Both the position numbers and the translations under genes were made by a program. From Chrysoporthe austroafricana (Eukaryota; Ascomycota; Sordariomycetes; Diaporthales; Cryphonectriaceae): 64,000 nucleotides of DNA. The notes beneath the pieces are model-generated. The model saw nothing but the letters and a program-made list of their open reading frames with translations, was not told the origin of the DNA and ran no database searches. The stretch is taken from contig JYIP02000004.1 of assembly GCA_001051155.2 (NCBI GenBank), forward strand, positions 125,576 to 189,575, read 5' to 3'. Positions 9,883 to 23,389 of the stretch are shown here, piece by piece (position 1 is the first letter of the stretch; each line of letters begins with the position of its first letter).

Positions 9883-12800
9883 AATAACTATTAAGCCTTT
9901 TTAAGCGACCGCTATTCCGCTATTTCTCCTTATTCCTTTTCGCTTAAAAAATCTTTCTACCAATCGCAATATTCTTTCTATGCTTGCCGGGAAATCTAAT
10001 TTCGGTTCCTCTATCTATCAGATTACTAGCTTTCAGGTTCAGGTTCGGGAAGAACTCTATTACTTTTCAGAAGAAGAACGGAAGGCATAGCCTTGATACC
10101 GTAGCATTCTTTCGCTTCCCTTACTTATTATCCTTTCGGTAGAATATTACGAAATAGAAATGCCTTAATGCTCGATAGAACCCTTTCCGCAAAGCGTTTT
10201 CGTTTTGTATAATTTGCAGGACTTTGAGGTTATAATATAGAATGCCCTTAATCTGGCCTTAAGCGAGATCGTTATTTTTAATTTTCCGGATTGGATATTC
10301 CAGATTTATTGCGGTTTTTACGAATCTTATAAGGCTGTTCGCATTCTGGTTCGCAATATCGATAAAGAATATCTAAATAATTACGTTATACGAGAAAACC
10401 TTAAAGAGCAGTATTTTACTATAAGAGATAATTATTTTGTTATAATTTCTATATATAAGGCTAGTCTGAAAATAATCCAATAATAAGCTATATAGTTCTA
10501 GCAGGAAATCGAACGGGCCAGTTCGATATTTGCGAAAAAAATCTAAGGAATTATTGCTATATTTATTATTAAGGAAAACGAAAGAGTTCGGGCTATCGAT
10601 AATATCAGTAAGGTTATCTGTTAATAATAGTAAGCGATCCAGTTTTTCGAAAAAACGGCCGTTTCGAATAAGGTTTTCAAGAAGGATATTAATAGCTGGG
10701 CAAGCTAGGCAGAAACCCGGATTAATAACTTTCTAGCTCGGGAATATATTAACCTTAAGGATTTGGATAAGACTGGCCGCTATTAAATAAATAATATAAA
10801 ATATTTATTTTACGAAACTATTTAAGAATACCGGGTTTAGGAATAATTTTATCGATAATTTAATATAGTTTCGGTTATTGCAAGCTTTGAAATAAAAGTT
10901 GCCTTACGAAAACGGGCTTAATTAACCGCCCCGGTTTTAACTATTTTTCTTATTAAGTATTCTTTTTCGGAAGCCTAATTTAGAGCAAATATCTCTTTCT
11001 CTAATACCGATATTCTAGCTTCTTATACGAATCGCATAACGGATATAGCGTATATATAATTCGAAATAGTACGAACGGGAACTTTTCGTCCAGGATTTGC
11101 GCTGCTTTATCGTTCTTATATCTCAAATTTCCCGGATTCGGATTCGGATAATTCAAATTCGAATAAATTATTCAAAAGACTATTATAAGAACCTTTATCA
11201 AAATCTTTAATAGGCCGGGACTTTTCCCTTAACGATAATAAAATATTTATAAGTTTAAGCCTTTTATATTAATTTTCCTAGCAAAATATTTAAGTTAATC
11301 TAATCTATTTAAATAAGCTTCTAATTTATAATAAGAAAGATCTGGCCAAATTCCGATTATAGTATTTTCCTATTATTTCTTATATAGAAACTTATACCGA
11401 TAGCTTTTTTCAGAATTTCTAAAAAATCAATTAGGTAGGCTTATTATTTATAGAGAAAGCCTGTTTCTAATATTAATTTAAGGCTTTACAATTCCGTAAT
11501 TTGGGAAAAAAAGATTAATAATCGGCTTATTTAATAGCATTTCAAAAATACTTTACGGACCTATTCGCCCCGTATATTAATTTCCGGAAAATAATAAATT
11601 TCAAATATAATAAAGATATAACTTAATATTTTATAAAGCTTACTGCTTTTAATAAAGAAATTTATTAATTAAGGATAATTTTTAGAATTTATATTGCAAA
11701 AACTTTTTCGAATAATATCGTTAAAATAGTATATTTGCATTTGGGAATTTTATTAGATATTAATAACGAATTTCTCGCTACTATTCAGGAAGCCGGGCAA
11801 ATTTACGAAAATATACTATTCAATCCGGGCTTATTAGGAAAAGATATGCCCGATTCGATTTTAAAGCGCTCGAAATCGGGCTAATCCGATAAAGCAAAAT
11901 GCCCGTATCCCGTTTTATTTTTAAGCTGCCCTAATAAGTCGCAACTTAAAAATAACCGATAAAAGGATACTAAGAAAGTTTGGAATTTTAATAAAAAAAC
12001 CTTTAAAAATATTAACTAAAAGAATATTAACCAAAAAAAGAAAGATAAAAAAGCTTGCTAGCGTTATAGCCGAAATAACTATTAAATATTCGCTTGCTTC
12101 GCTAAAAAAAAATATAAATAGAAAAGCTTTATTAGCTTTCCCGAATTTATATATTGCAGCTTTTATTGCGTTTCTTCTCAAAATGCAAGGCATAAAACGA
12201 GCTGTAAAAGAAGCTCTTATCCCGAATGCTAAGAAATTTAAGATTAATTCCGTAACCGAAAAACCGAAAGAACTTTATTTCGAGGAATTGCTAGATTCGG
12301 ATAATAATCTGTAATAGCGCAAAGGCATTCTTAACCAAATTTGTAATATTAAAATATTAATTCCGAATACCCTTAATACTATTAAATTTATTATACTTAT
12401 ATTTTTAATCTTGCTAAACGGGTTATAATATCCAATTCGAATTTTATTTGATACTAGCTTTATTATAACCGTTATATCTAAAGTATTAGCCGACCGATTA
12501 ATATTAGAACGAATCGAAAGGAAAATTACGAAAGCCTTTATTGCGTTTAATTCCGTTTTCGATAAGATTTCGGGCCGTTTTTTCGTTCCTAATATAATAC
12601 TTTATTACGGATATTATTTCTTTAAAATATTATGCGAAGTCAGTTAATTTAATACTGAATTCGATATAATTTTTCCGCTATAATAATTATAATCCTACCG
12701 GCCTAAAAGATTCTTAGATAACCCGAAATATATCTTTTTCAATTGTTTATAATGCTTATATTATACCCGAAATTAAGTAATGCTTATAGAAAATATCGCT

Positions 12801-14766
12801 TTCTTAATAAAAAAAAGCCGTTATAAACTAAATCTTAAAGGAATTTCGGGCTTACTTCCCGATTATATTTAAAGAAGCTGTTATAAAATTATTAGACTAT
12901 TAACTATAGAATTACAAAATTAATTTTAAAGAAAGTATAAAGCTTTTTTAAGGGCCGATATATAATATAAATGAAAGAGAGCTTCAGGTCCTTAAATTTT
13001 GGTTCGATAAGAATTTAAGTTCCGGAAAAGTCCGCTTTTCAGAAGCCTTTTATAGAGCATTATTTATATTTGTAAAAAAGAAAAACCCTATTAACCCTTT
13101 TCGCTTAATAATAGATTACCGTAACTTAAATAATAAGATTATACCGGTTAAATACTTAATCTTTTTAATTTCGGAATTCTAAAATTAGCTATGCAAAGCC
13201 AGATTTATAATTAAGCTAAATTTTAAAATGTAATTTAATTTAATCCAAATAGCTAAAGGATATGAATAGAAAATAGCTTTTTATTGCAAATATAAACTTT
13301 TCGAATATACGATTATGCTGCTAGGATTTATTAATACTTTTTCGACTTTCCAAGCTATAATAAATTATATTTTTATAAACTTAATAAACGAAAACGTTTT
13401 AGTATACTTAAATGATTTTCTAATTTATACGGAAACTTTAAAAGAATATAACCGGATAATAATCGAAATATTAAGGCGATTTACGAAATATAATCTAACC
13501 GTAATATTTCGAAAATGCTAATAAAGAATATAAGAAATCGAATTTTTAAGAAATATTATTACTTAATAAAGTATTATTATATTTTAAGATAAAATGAAAT
13601 GCATTCTTAATTAATTCTTTCTTTCTTATTTAAAGTATATTTAGCAATTCGTAAGCTTTACAAACTTTTATTAATACTTTATCCTAAGCTTTTCAAAGAT
13701 TATTAAGCCTTTTACGAAAGCTTAGTAAAGGAAATAAAAGCATTTATTCAATAATTAAAAAAAGCTTTTATTTCAGTATTAATCTTCCGTTATTATAGCT
13801 TAAATATTCTTATAACGATAAAAACAAATACTTTAGATTATATTATAAACGCAGTATTTTTATAGAAAGCCGAAAATAGCAAATTATACTTAATTGCGTT
13901 TTATTCTAAGAAGATATCTTTTGCGGAAATTAATTACGAAATTTACGATAAGGAACTTTTCGCTATTATTAATTGCTTTTCGAAATGGAAATATTATTTC
14001 GAAAATATTAAATATAGAATCGAAATCTATTCAGATTATCAAAATCTAACTTATTTTATAATAATTAAAATGCTAAATAAGCGCTAAATAAAATAAATAT
14101 AATAATTAATTAGCTATTAGTTTATTATTAATTATAAGTTAAGCCGATAAAATAAAAAGGCCGATACTCTATTCAGATTACCCGAATATCGCTTTGAGAA
14201 AAGAAAAGATAAATATTAACCAATTATAATAATATTAAAAAAGGAATATTTTGCTTCCGATTCGCAAAACAATTTTTCATTCTTTCTAAATACGGCTAGG
14301 TTTAATAGCTTTCTTATTATTCGCTAAAATCCCGCTTTTATATAGCAAGTTAAGGATATAGCAACTTAAGACTTTGCTTATTAGTTTAGTTTATTATTAG
14401 CAAACTAAAATAAGGATTTTATTATCGAAAACGGTTTTCTCTATAAGAAAAACCGCTTTTGAGTATTAGAATTCCTAAAATAAAATATTATAAAATCAGA
14501 ATATAATATAAAAGTTACAAGATATATAAGTATAAATAAAATAATAGAACTTATTATTAAAAACTTTTAATAGCCTTATTTTAAAAATTTAATCCGAAAA
14601 TATATCCGAAATTGCTTGAATTATTAATGGAATAAGAACTCGTATTATGCCCTTTTCGGTTACTTTTAGCTTATAGAATTCTATTATAAATTTTAACAAT
14701 CAATTTCAATAAATTTTATTATTAAATTTCCTTTATTAGATAAATATAATTCCGTATAAATTATTA
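9883..14766 (+). pseudogene. Outer element gag-pol relic, part 1 (gag to integrase)
   Basis: Degraded coding region. The gag zinc knuckle is at 12056-12097 and reads C-x2-Y-x4-Y-x4-C: the second Cys and the His have become Tyr, and two in-frame stops lie between them. A protease with FDTS is at about 12446-12457. Reverse transcriptase spans about 13020-13560; its longest open piece (13315-13521) includes FINTFSTFQAIIN and the catalytic YLNDFLIY, where the usual YxDD has Asn for the first Asp. RNase H spans about 13790-14060, with the NYEIYDKELFAI stretch nearly perfect. The integrase N-terminal part runs to the insertion at 14767-14771. TGG-to-TAG and Asp-to-Asn changes fit CpA-to-TpA mutation. 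Not functional. Confidence 0.88.
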
Positions 14767-14771
14767 TTAAT
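14767..14771. repeat. Target-site duplication TTAAT (left), inner element A
   Basis: TTAAT here and at 22308-22312 flank the 446-bp LTR pair exactly. Confidence 0.9.
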
Positions 14772-15217
14772 TATTATAAACGCTATAGTAATTTTAAGAT
14801 AATTGTAAAATTAAAAGGTTTATACTAATAAAAGCGGTATCAAATATAGCTTTAAGTATCAGAATAAATTCACTAAGTATTACGATATTTATAAGCTTAA
14901 GCGGCTATCAATAATAAAGTCCAATTGATACTTAAATTAATAACTGAAAAGCTTATATATTATATTTATTTACTGAGTAATATTTATATTCTTATATATT
15001 TAGCTTTTTAAGCTTGCTTACTATGCTTACTTAGTAAGCAAGATAAGCATGCTTACTTTGCTTATTAAATAACCCAAATAATCCTTATTTAGCTTTAACT
15101 CTTATTTATATAAGCATTTGTTTAATTTTGCGGCTAAGCCTGAAAATCCCGGTACCGAATAGGTCGTTTTGAATAGCTTTAATATTATATCCTGGTTCTG
15201 TATATTAATTTATAATA
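14772..15217 (-). repeat. Left-hand LTR (3' LTR in element sense) of inner element A
   Basis: 446 bp, paired with 21862-22307. The middle carries a cluster of GCTTAC/GTAAGC motifs in both orientations (about 15011-15063) forming palindromes. Confidence 0.92.
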
Positions 15218-15520
15218 TTATTTCTTTTCGTATCGGTTAATATCCTTATTAATTTCTATAAGCTTCTTTAGTTCGTTTGTTTGTTTTATTATACTTTCCT
15301 AATTAGAATATCGAATAAGGTTAAGGATTCTCGTATTTTCAAATTCCGTTTTGCTCGTTTTGAGCGTTATAATTGCCTTATTTCCGTTATCTTTCAAAAT
15401 TCTTTTATTATGCTATTTTATTCATTTTGTAAAGGCTATAATATCCTTTCTTGCTACGTTTCGCTTTAAGATTCCTCGCATTGCTCGGAATATATATACC
15501 TGAATCGATCGCATTATAAT

Positions 15521-15937
15521 ATGCAAAATATTTCTTTATTCGAATTCGTATATATCGGCAATCAATACCGCAAGTTCAAAAAGGAATTTGAAGCTGCCGA
15601 AAAGCGCTAATAAGCAGCGAATGCTGAAATTGCTCGTTTGCGGAAGCAAAAGAAATTATAGTTTGAGAAGATAATACGGGCAGTTCGTTATAGTTTATTT
15701 GATTTAGAAGAGTTGGAAAGGTTAAAGGCTGAGAAAGCCGAAGAAGAATATCGCAAGGCCGGGGCCAAACGTTATGCTATAAAGCTTTTCGTTCCTGAAA
15801 GTCCTTTTCCTAAAAGTTTCGATTTTGAAGCTATTTTGTAGCAATTTGGTTCCGAAATTGATTAGTCCGTTATTATTCCGGAAATTGGGCCCAAAAATGC
15901 AGCCAGCTTTTCTAATATTAATCAATTTCCTAATTAA
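15521..15937 (+). pseudogene. Antisense third reading frame of element A, RIP-degraded
   Basis: This frame runs on the strand opposite to gag-pol, between the pol end and the adjacent LTR. From the ATG at 15521 to TAA at 15937 it holds six in-frame stops (TAA, five TAG). At least the last two TAG line up with TAG in the sister element, as expected if Trp (TGG) was hit by RIP. The product would be about 139 residues, or longer if the conserved part upstream is included. It has a charged Glu/Lys/Arg/Ala-rich, probably coiled-coil middle (KFKKEFEAAEKR, LEELERLKAEKAEEEYRK) and a conserved C-terminal segment (FPKSFDFEAIL). It aligns along its length with 23390-23905 in element B. I do not recognise the family. 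Confidence 0.65.
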
Positions 15938-16189
15938 TTAATAAGTCTTCCGATTAATTATTCTTTTATTCCAGTATTAAGCGCTAACTAATAATAGCGT
16001 TTTATTATTTGCAGTTTTATTTAATTAATTACAGGTTTCTTTTTACTAATATATATTTGGTTATATTAGTATTATAGCGGGTTTTCTAATTAAGCTATTT
16101 AATTAATTAGCCTTTTTTACTGGAAAAGCTTATATATTTTAATAGCTATTTTTCCTAGTAAGCTTAGAATACTTATTTCGTATTGGCTA

Positions 16190-19100
16190 AGTTTTTAATT
16201 GGTTTTTAACTATTTTTGTTTGAATAATATCTTTTCTATTTAATTAAGTATTCTTTATAATTCGTTAATTTTCGATATTTAAAGATTCGTTCGATTTCAT
16301 ATTCCGGTTTATTATTTTCGATTTATATTATTTTGTCTATCCGGATCGATCTTAATATTAGTTCGAGGAATAAAATATGAAAGATTGGATAAATTCTTAT
16401 CTTATAAAGTAATGCAAGTTCGAAATTAATATTTGAAATTTTCTTTAAAATTCTGAATAATTTAAATTTCTTATAATCCAATAAGTAAAAGGGTCTTATC
16501 GTTTTAATATGCTCTTTTCGTCGAATAAAATAAACTTTATCCTTTTCTTGTAAAATTAATCTTTCAATCCTTTTGGAATTAGCATATTTCGTTATTCTTT
16601 CCTGTATAAATTTTAGTTCTTTTTGGAATTTTTCCTAAACTTTCTTAATTCTCTTAATTCGTTTTTCTGCTATTTCTGCATTTATTCCGGGCAATTTGTC
16701 GTAATAGATTATCGGATTATAGCCGTAAAGTATATAAAATAATAATTTCTTTATCGTATTTATATTTGCGCTATTATATGCAAACTATATTAATAATAGC
16801 AAATTAACCCAATTATCTTATTCGTAATTTATATAATACTATAAATATTATTTAATAATTTAATTTATTTGTTTTATTTGCCTATCCGTTTATAAGTAGA
16901 ATGCTATAAATATCTTTTGCTATATTCCGAATAGCTTTATAAATAAGGTTTAGAAATTTGATACGAATTTCTTATTTCTATCGGAAATAATTTCTTTAAA
17001 CATGCTATAATTAGCTATAACTATTTTCAAGAATATATATGCGAGATCTTCTATTATACTGCTTTCTTTATAAAAGAGAAAATAAGCGTATTTACTTAAT
17101 TTGCAAAATTACTATTAGAATGCTATTATATTATACTTTAATTAAGAATTCTTATAAGAAAAATAGCTTAATAATAAAATCTTAATTAATAGATTGCTAA
17201 ACTATTCTTAGAATAAGGAATAATTGAAATAATTTATAAAGCTTATAATATTTAATTTTATTTTTCTTGCAGCTATTATATTTTCGTAAAATATTTTCGA
17301 TTTTTTATCTAAAGCTTAAAAAATTCTAATATCTCTTAATTCTTTCGTATATAGCTTTGATTCTTTAATGCTTATATGCTAATACGCTATATATAATTTT
17401 AATATATTTATTTTATTTTTCGAGCGTTATATTTTCTGGCTTCTTTTTATTATTGCTAATCTTAATAATCGTATTGAATTCTCTAGTTTCGTTTATAAAA
17501 TTGCTATTCTTATCTTATCGAAAGATATTTTGGAATTCTTTTAGTTTTGTATTTTAATAATCTAATCGTTTATTAAATATATTTGCTTTATTATTTTCAA
17601 ATCCCTTACAATAAACAATTTTCAAATCGAATTATAAGAAGAATTCTGCTTATCTAATTTATTATTTATTCAAGACTTTCGTAATTATAAACGTTATTAA
17701 GTTTTTATAATCCGAATATATTATAATTTAGTATTTAGTTCCGATTAAGTATTATTGCTATTTTTCGAATATTTTGATAATTGCTATTAATTCTTTATTT
17801 GGAATGCTATAATTGAATTCTGAGCCGTTTAATTTTTTTGAAAAGTTACTTATAATTCTGAAATATCCTTAATTGTCTTATTAGCTTAGTTATTTGCCGA
17901 ATGCATAATCTGATATATCAGTTTCGATTTCAAAAAGTTTTTCTAGATTTATTTCGCAAAGGATTAATTCTAATATAATTTATTCTTTAATTTCGTTAAA
18001 TGCTTTTTGTATTTCGGGAATTTATTTGAATTTTTAATCTTTTTTCGTAAAATTTATAAGAAAGTATACGATTTTGCTATAATTTCGAATAAATTATCGG
18101 TAGAAATTAATATATCCGAGAAATACTTTAATATTTTTAATATTTTCTAGTATAAACTATTTTCGTATTGCTTTAATTTTATTTTCTTGCATATTAATTT
18201 ATCTTAATTCGATAATATAACCGAAATAATTAATTTTCTATTAATAGAAATAATATTTGCTAAATTCGATTAGGAATTTATTATTTTATAATATTTAAAA
18301 TACCTTATATATATATTGCTTATATAATTCGAAATTTTTGGAAAAAATAAAGATATTATCGAAATAAATAATAATAATAATATCCAGGAATTCGCGAAAA
18401 ACGTAATTAATTATTTCTTGGAAAAATACTAGTATATTTGTAAATCCAAAAGGCATAATTATATATTTAAAGTATTTATATCGTATCCTAAAAGCCGTTT
18501 TCCAAATATTGTCTTCTTTAATTCGGATATAGTAATATCTTTCTTTAAAGTTAAACGTTATAAACTATTTTGCTCTTATTAATCGGTTTCTTATTTCGTT
18601 TGCTAAAAGTAGTAAGTACCGGTTTTTAATTATAATATCGTTAAGTTATTAATAGTTTATATAAAATTGTAATTTGCTATTCTTTTTTTATATAAATAGA
18701 ATTGGGTATTTTGCAAGTAATTGCAATAATTGTATATAACCTTTTTTCAAATTCTCGTTAATATATTCTTTAAATGCTTTAAGTTTTGCTTTATCGAATC
18801 CGTAAATCTTAAAGAATTTTAATTTAATTCTTTCTTTCAATAAAATCTTATAATTATAAAAGCCGTACTTTAGTAAGCCGGTATCGAATTTCTTTTATTA
18901 TAGTTTCTTGAATTCGTAATATTCTTATAATATATTTTTGAATTCTAATAGCAATCTTTCTTTATTTTTTGCAATTTGGAACAATAAAAAATATTATTAA
19001 GTATATTTTTCTTCTTTTGCTTCTTGCTTTTGCTTATATATTCTGATTTTCGGTAATTTTGGATATTTATTATTCGTTAAGCCGAATCTTCTTTCGTAAT

Positions 19101-21861
19101 TTTCTTATTTTAGAAGCTGAATTTCCTTATAATTCTATAATCTATATTTCTTTATAATACTTTGCGCTATATTAGCTTTCCGCTAATCGCTAATCGCTTG
19201 AATTTTTGATTTATTTTTAATTTATATTTATAAATTCGAAATATTTATAACTTTTCCTTTCTTTCTAGCAAGTTCTTTTGCTTTAAGGGTATATTTAAGC
19301 TTATTTAAGCGTATGCTCTTAATATTATCCTTAATAATTAAATCTTTCTTTTTTCCGTTAATTATAACCTTTTTAATAAATATAGCTTATTTTTATAAAA
19401 TCTAGCTAATAATCCAATCGATATAAGGATTATGCTTTTTGAGCTAAAATATTTTTAAAATCAATTTATATTATATTATATTTATAATATCGAAAATAAT
19501 ATTTATTATAAAATTTCGGATTAAAATAAATAAATAATTAATTTCCGTATCGATTATACTAAAGTTATATGCGATTGCCTTTCTTTCCATAATATTGAAT
19601 TTGTAAAGATCTTTTTTTTGCATTTAAGGAATCTGTTCCTTATTAATAATTTCTAGCAAAATAAAATTTCTTTATGCGCTGCTATCCAATAGCGCGCCGT
19701 ATCGCTATCCGTTTATATATACGTTTAATATAATATATTCTTTATTTCTTTCGGTAATAGCGCATAAAGACTTTATAGTTTTAATCGGCTATTATCCCAT
19801 TACAAGCAATCTTTTTCTTTTAGGATATTTTAGTCTTATTTCGCTACTTGCTTTGCTAATCTTTTTGCTTGGCTTTAAGCATATTGCTTTGCCTTTTTAG
19901 CTTTTTGCAATTTATATTATTCTTTAGCCTTATCTTGCATATAGATAGCGCATATTATTATATAGCATTGCTCTTATATCGTTTTTCCTTAAATGCATTT
20001 CTATAAATAATTATCGGGTAGTTTTATATAAGCATTATTATTCTCGATATATAAGACTTTTCTATATTTCTTTCGGGATTTAATAATAAATTGGATTAAT
20101 TAATCCTATTCTTTAATTGGGAACCAATTATATTTGACTTTCTCGCTAAAATATATTTAGCAATTATAATATATATAATATATTCAAGCAAGTTCGTAAT
20201 AACGAAAATATAAATAATTAATCCGTATATTTTCTTAAAATCTATATTTGCTATTCTAAAATAAAATACTTTAAAAAAATTCCGGTAGTATAAGCCCGTA
20301 AATAAAGTATTCGATTTTCGTATATTTGGTTATCCAATTATTATGCTTTTAGTATAATTATTTTATATTTAAAATGCTTATTTCTTTTAATTCTTTTTCA
20401 AATATAAGAATTAGTAAGTTATTTAGCTATTAGTCTTGCAATATCGTTTTTTCGAATATAATGCTAAATGCTTATATTGCTATATTTGAAATGCTAAATT
20501 CTTTTCTTATTATTGCTTCCTATTATCTATTTTAGTAATATTCTAAAAGAAATTTTTTTAAGTTTGAGTTCTGAATATCTATCGGGCTGCTCAAGCAGTC
20601 TAAATCGCTATTATTTATAGCTATATCGTAAAATAAACCTTTTTTTCGTATAGCAAATTACTTTCGTCTTTTAAATTTGCATAAAAATTATCTTGAATTT
20701 TCTTTTACCGAGAAATATAATAAGCAATAATCTTAATAGCAGGCTATTCAGCTTATATTGCTATAATCGGGATCCGTTATTTGCTCTAGCAAAATGTTTT
20801 TATCCAGTTAATTGTATTTTTATTGCTAAGCGATATTAACTTATTTTTCTAGAATTAATTTCTATTTTCGTTTCTTTTTCTTTTAATAGCAATTGCAAGC
20901 AATATAACCTTTCTTATTACAATTATAATAAATAATCCCTTTTCGTTAAGCATATATAAAAGCGTTTAATTCTATAAGTCTAGTATATATTATGCTTAAA
21001 TAAGCTATATTATTCCGGTTTTTTATTAAAATTTGCATTTTCCAAAATTGGATCAATATTTTGAAATATTATTATAATTCTTTTGTTATTATTAGCATTA
21101 TTCGTAAAATCGATTATCGATTCGGACCGCTTTATTAATAAATTTACTGAATTTTTCGAATCGGTTTTCTTTATAAAATTTGTTTTTGATTTCTTCTTTA
21201 AGTCCCGCATAATAAGCATCTATAAGAGGTTTATTTTCGTAATCAAAATAGGCAGCAATTTGCTAGAATTTAGCTATATAATTCGCGGCCGAACCGGTTT
21301 ATCGTAATGCCTTTAGCTGCTATATTGCAATACGTTATTCGTCCGGGTTTCCGAAAGTCTTTATAAAGGCCGATTCGAAATTGGCATAGCGCTAGAAAAT
21401 GCGCTTAGTATTTTCGGAACGGAAATCCTTGCTATTATCCAAATAATTGCGGAAAGTTAGCTCTTATTACTGAAAGGCTATCCTTTCAAGATAACTTCCC
21501 GCGAAATCGATTTTATTATAAATAATTCTGAACTGGGTCCCGTAATGCTTGAAATAAGCCTTAAGCTGTATTAGGAAAGCCTGAAAGTTTCTTCGAGTAT
21601 TTTTATAAAGCTTAAGCTTATTAAGTTTAAAAGCTTTAATCTATTAAAAGGCATTAAAGTAAATAACCTTATTCTTAATTTCTTTAAGCTATTAATATAA
21701 GATTACGTTCTATTATTGGAATTATTCGTTAATAAGAATAAGTAAAGCCTTTTCTTAAAAGGCTTAATTATTGGAAAAAAATAGAATCTGGAATGCTATC
21801 GTATTTTGATATTATCCAAAAAGGAATATATTAAACCGTTCTTAAATAAGAATTATCAAAA
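16190..21861 (-). pseudogene. Element A gag-pol relic
   Basis: Read on the minus strand from right to left. Gag pieces include the open frame 21219-21010. A zinc knuckle at about 20930-20889 (Y-x2-C-x4-Y-x4-C, original CCHC) follows. Reverse transcriptase includes a MPFGFTN stretch near 18460 and YFDNIFIFSKN near 18360. RNase H is near 17900-17650, integrase near 17400-16400 and a chromodomain near 16290-16200. Stops and frameshifts are frequent throughout. The order is that of a chromovirus. It is non-functional. Confidence 0.85.
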
Positions 21862-22307
21862 TATTATAAACGCTATAGTAATCCTAAAATAATTGTAAAA
21901 TTAAAAGGTTTATACTAATAAGAGCAGTATTAAATATAGCCTTAAATATTAGAATAAATTTACTAAATATAGCGATATTTATAAGCTTAAGCAGCTATTA
22001 ATAATAAAGTCCGATTAATACTTAAATTGATAACTGAAAAGCTTATATATTATATTTATTTACTGGGTAATATTCGTATCCTTATATATCCAGCTTTTCA
22101 AGCTTGCTTACTATACTTATTTAATAAGCAAAATAAGCATGCTTACTTTGCTTATTAAATGACCCAAGTGATCCTTATTTAGCCTTAACTTTTGCTTATA
22201 TAAGCATTTGTTTAGTTTTGCGGCTAAGCTTGAAAATCTCGGTACTGAATGGGTTATTTTGAATAGCTTTAATGCCGCATCCTAGTTTTGCATATTAGTT
22301 TATAATA
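21862..22307 (-). repeat. Right-hand LTR (5' LTR in element sense) of inner element A
   Basis: 446 bp, paired with 14772-15217 and followed by TTAAT (22308-22312). Confidence 0.92.
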
Positions 22308-22312
22308 TTAAT
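22308..22312. repeat. Target-site duplication TTAAT (right), inner element A
   Basis: Exact copy of 14767-14771. Confidence 0.9.
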
Positions 22313-22763
22313 ATATTTATAAAAATAAGCTATTTTATACTTTTACGAATAGAAAAAAGAAAGATAGATAATTTAATCCGTATTTTTATTCGAAAATACT
22401 AGTAATTCTATAATATTTTTCTAAATATCGTTTCAAATAGAAATTCTCGTTTTATAGCTAAGCTATAATCGGATTTCTTTAAACTTATTAGTATTAAGAG
22501 CTATATAAATATAGCATTCTATCTTTAAATAAATAAGCAAATAGAAAAGCTAAACTAAACCTTTAAAATTTATATATGCTTTTTTATTAATTATAAAATA
22601 ATTAATTGGAAAAAGCTATTGCTAATAGCTAAATTCGTTTATAATAATTCCTTATTTTCTAATATTAATATTACCCTTTTCTATATTAATTACGATTATT
22701 ATTTAGCTAATTATAACTTTCTTATACGAATATAGCCTTGCATTCTTAACCCAGTTAATAAGC
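22313..22763 (+). pseudogene. Outer element integrase relic, part 2
   Basis: This plus-strand segment lies between the two inner elements. It continues the integrase core of the outer element: IVSNRNSRFIAKL (usually SDRGSQF; the catalytic Asp is replaced by Asn, a RIP-type change), then IEKLN around the catalytic Glu, then LLLIAKFVYNNSLFSNI, the classic AEFAYNNS region. It joins logically to 14766 on the left and 30188 on the right, which proves the nesting order. It contains several stops. Confidence 0.88.
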
Positions 22764-22768
22764 TTTAT
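22764..22768. repeat. Target-site duplication TTTAT (left), inner element B
   Basis: TTTAT here and at 30183-30187 flank the 444-bp LTR pair exactly. Confidence 0.9.
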
Positions 22769-23212
22769 TATTATAAACGCTGCAATAATCCTTGAATTAC
22801 TATAGAATTAAAGGGTTTATACTAATAAAAGTAATGCCAAGTATAGCCTTAATTATTAGAACAAGTTTACTAAGTCTCGCAATATTTATAAGCTTAAGCG
22901 GCTATCGATAATAGAATCCAATTAATATTTAAATTAATAACTGAAAAGCTATAATAGTCTATTTAATAAATGCTTTGTTTTTCTTATATATTTAGCTTTC
23001 CAATCTTAGACCGGTAAGACCGATATCGAATATATCGGTCCATAGTTATATCGATAGGACCGATAGCAGTCCTGTCGGTTTATTCCCTTAACCCTGGTTT
23101 ATATAAGCGCGTAATTAAGTTTATAGCTAACCTTGAATTTCCTGGCACGGAATAAGCCGTTTCAAATAGCTTTAGTGCCGTATCCTGGTTTCCTACTTGT
23201 TAGTTCATAATA
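22769..23212 (-). repeat. Left-hand LTR (3' LTR in element sense) of inner element B
   Basis: 444 bp. Its middle (about 23009-23080) carries four GACCGAT/ATCGGTC-type motifs in both orientations, in place of the GCTTAC cluster of element A. Confidence 0.92.
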
Positions 23213-23389
23213 TTATCTCTTTCCTATCGTTTGATATCCTTATCAATCTTTCGTAAGCTTTTCTTGCCTTTTCCTAATCTCTTTCGTGCTTTTCTAATCA
23301 GAATATCTGGTAAGGTCGAAAAGTCTTATTACAAAAAGACTATCTAGAGCAACGCCTTTTGCTTCTCGGTTTTTTCTTATTGCTCGGAA

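Larger units (their letters stand above)
14772..22307 (-). mobile_element. Inner Ty3/Gypsy element A, RIP-degraded, inserted into outer integrase
   Basis: 7,536-bp LTR element whose gag-pol reads on the minus strand. LTRs 14772-15217 and 21862-22307 are each 446 bp, start TATTATAAACGCTATAG and end TTATAATA; the original ends were probably TGTTAT...ATAACA before RIP. A perfect TTAAT duplication flanks it. From right to left: gag with zinc knuckle (about 20930-20889), reverse transcriptase, RNase H, integrase, chromodomain. A separate plus-strand reading frame lies next to the left LTR. A purine-rich strand lies just inside the left LTR, as expected for the polypurine tract at the 3' end. Confidence 0.93.
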
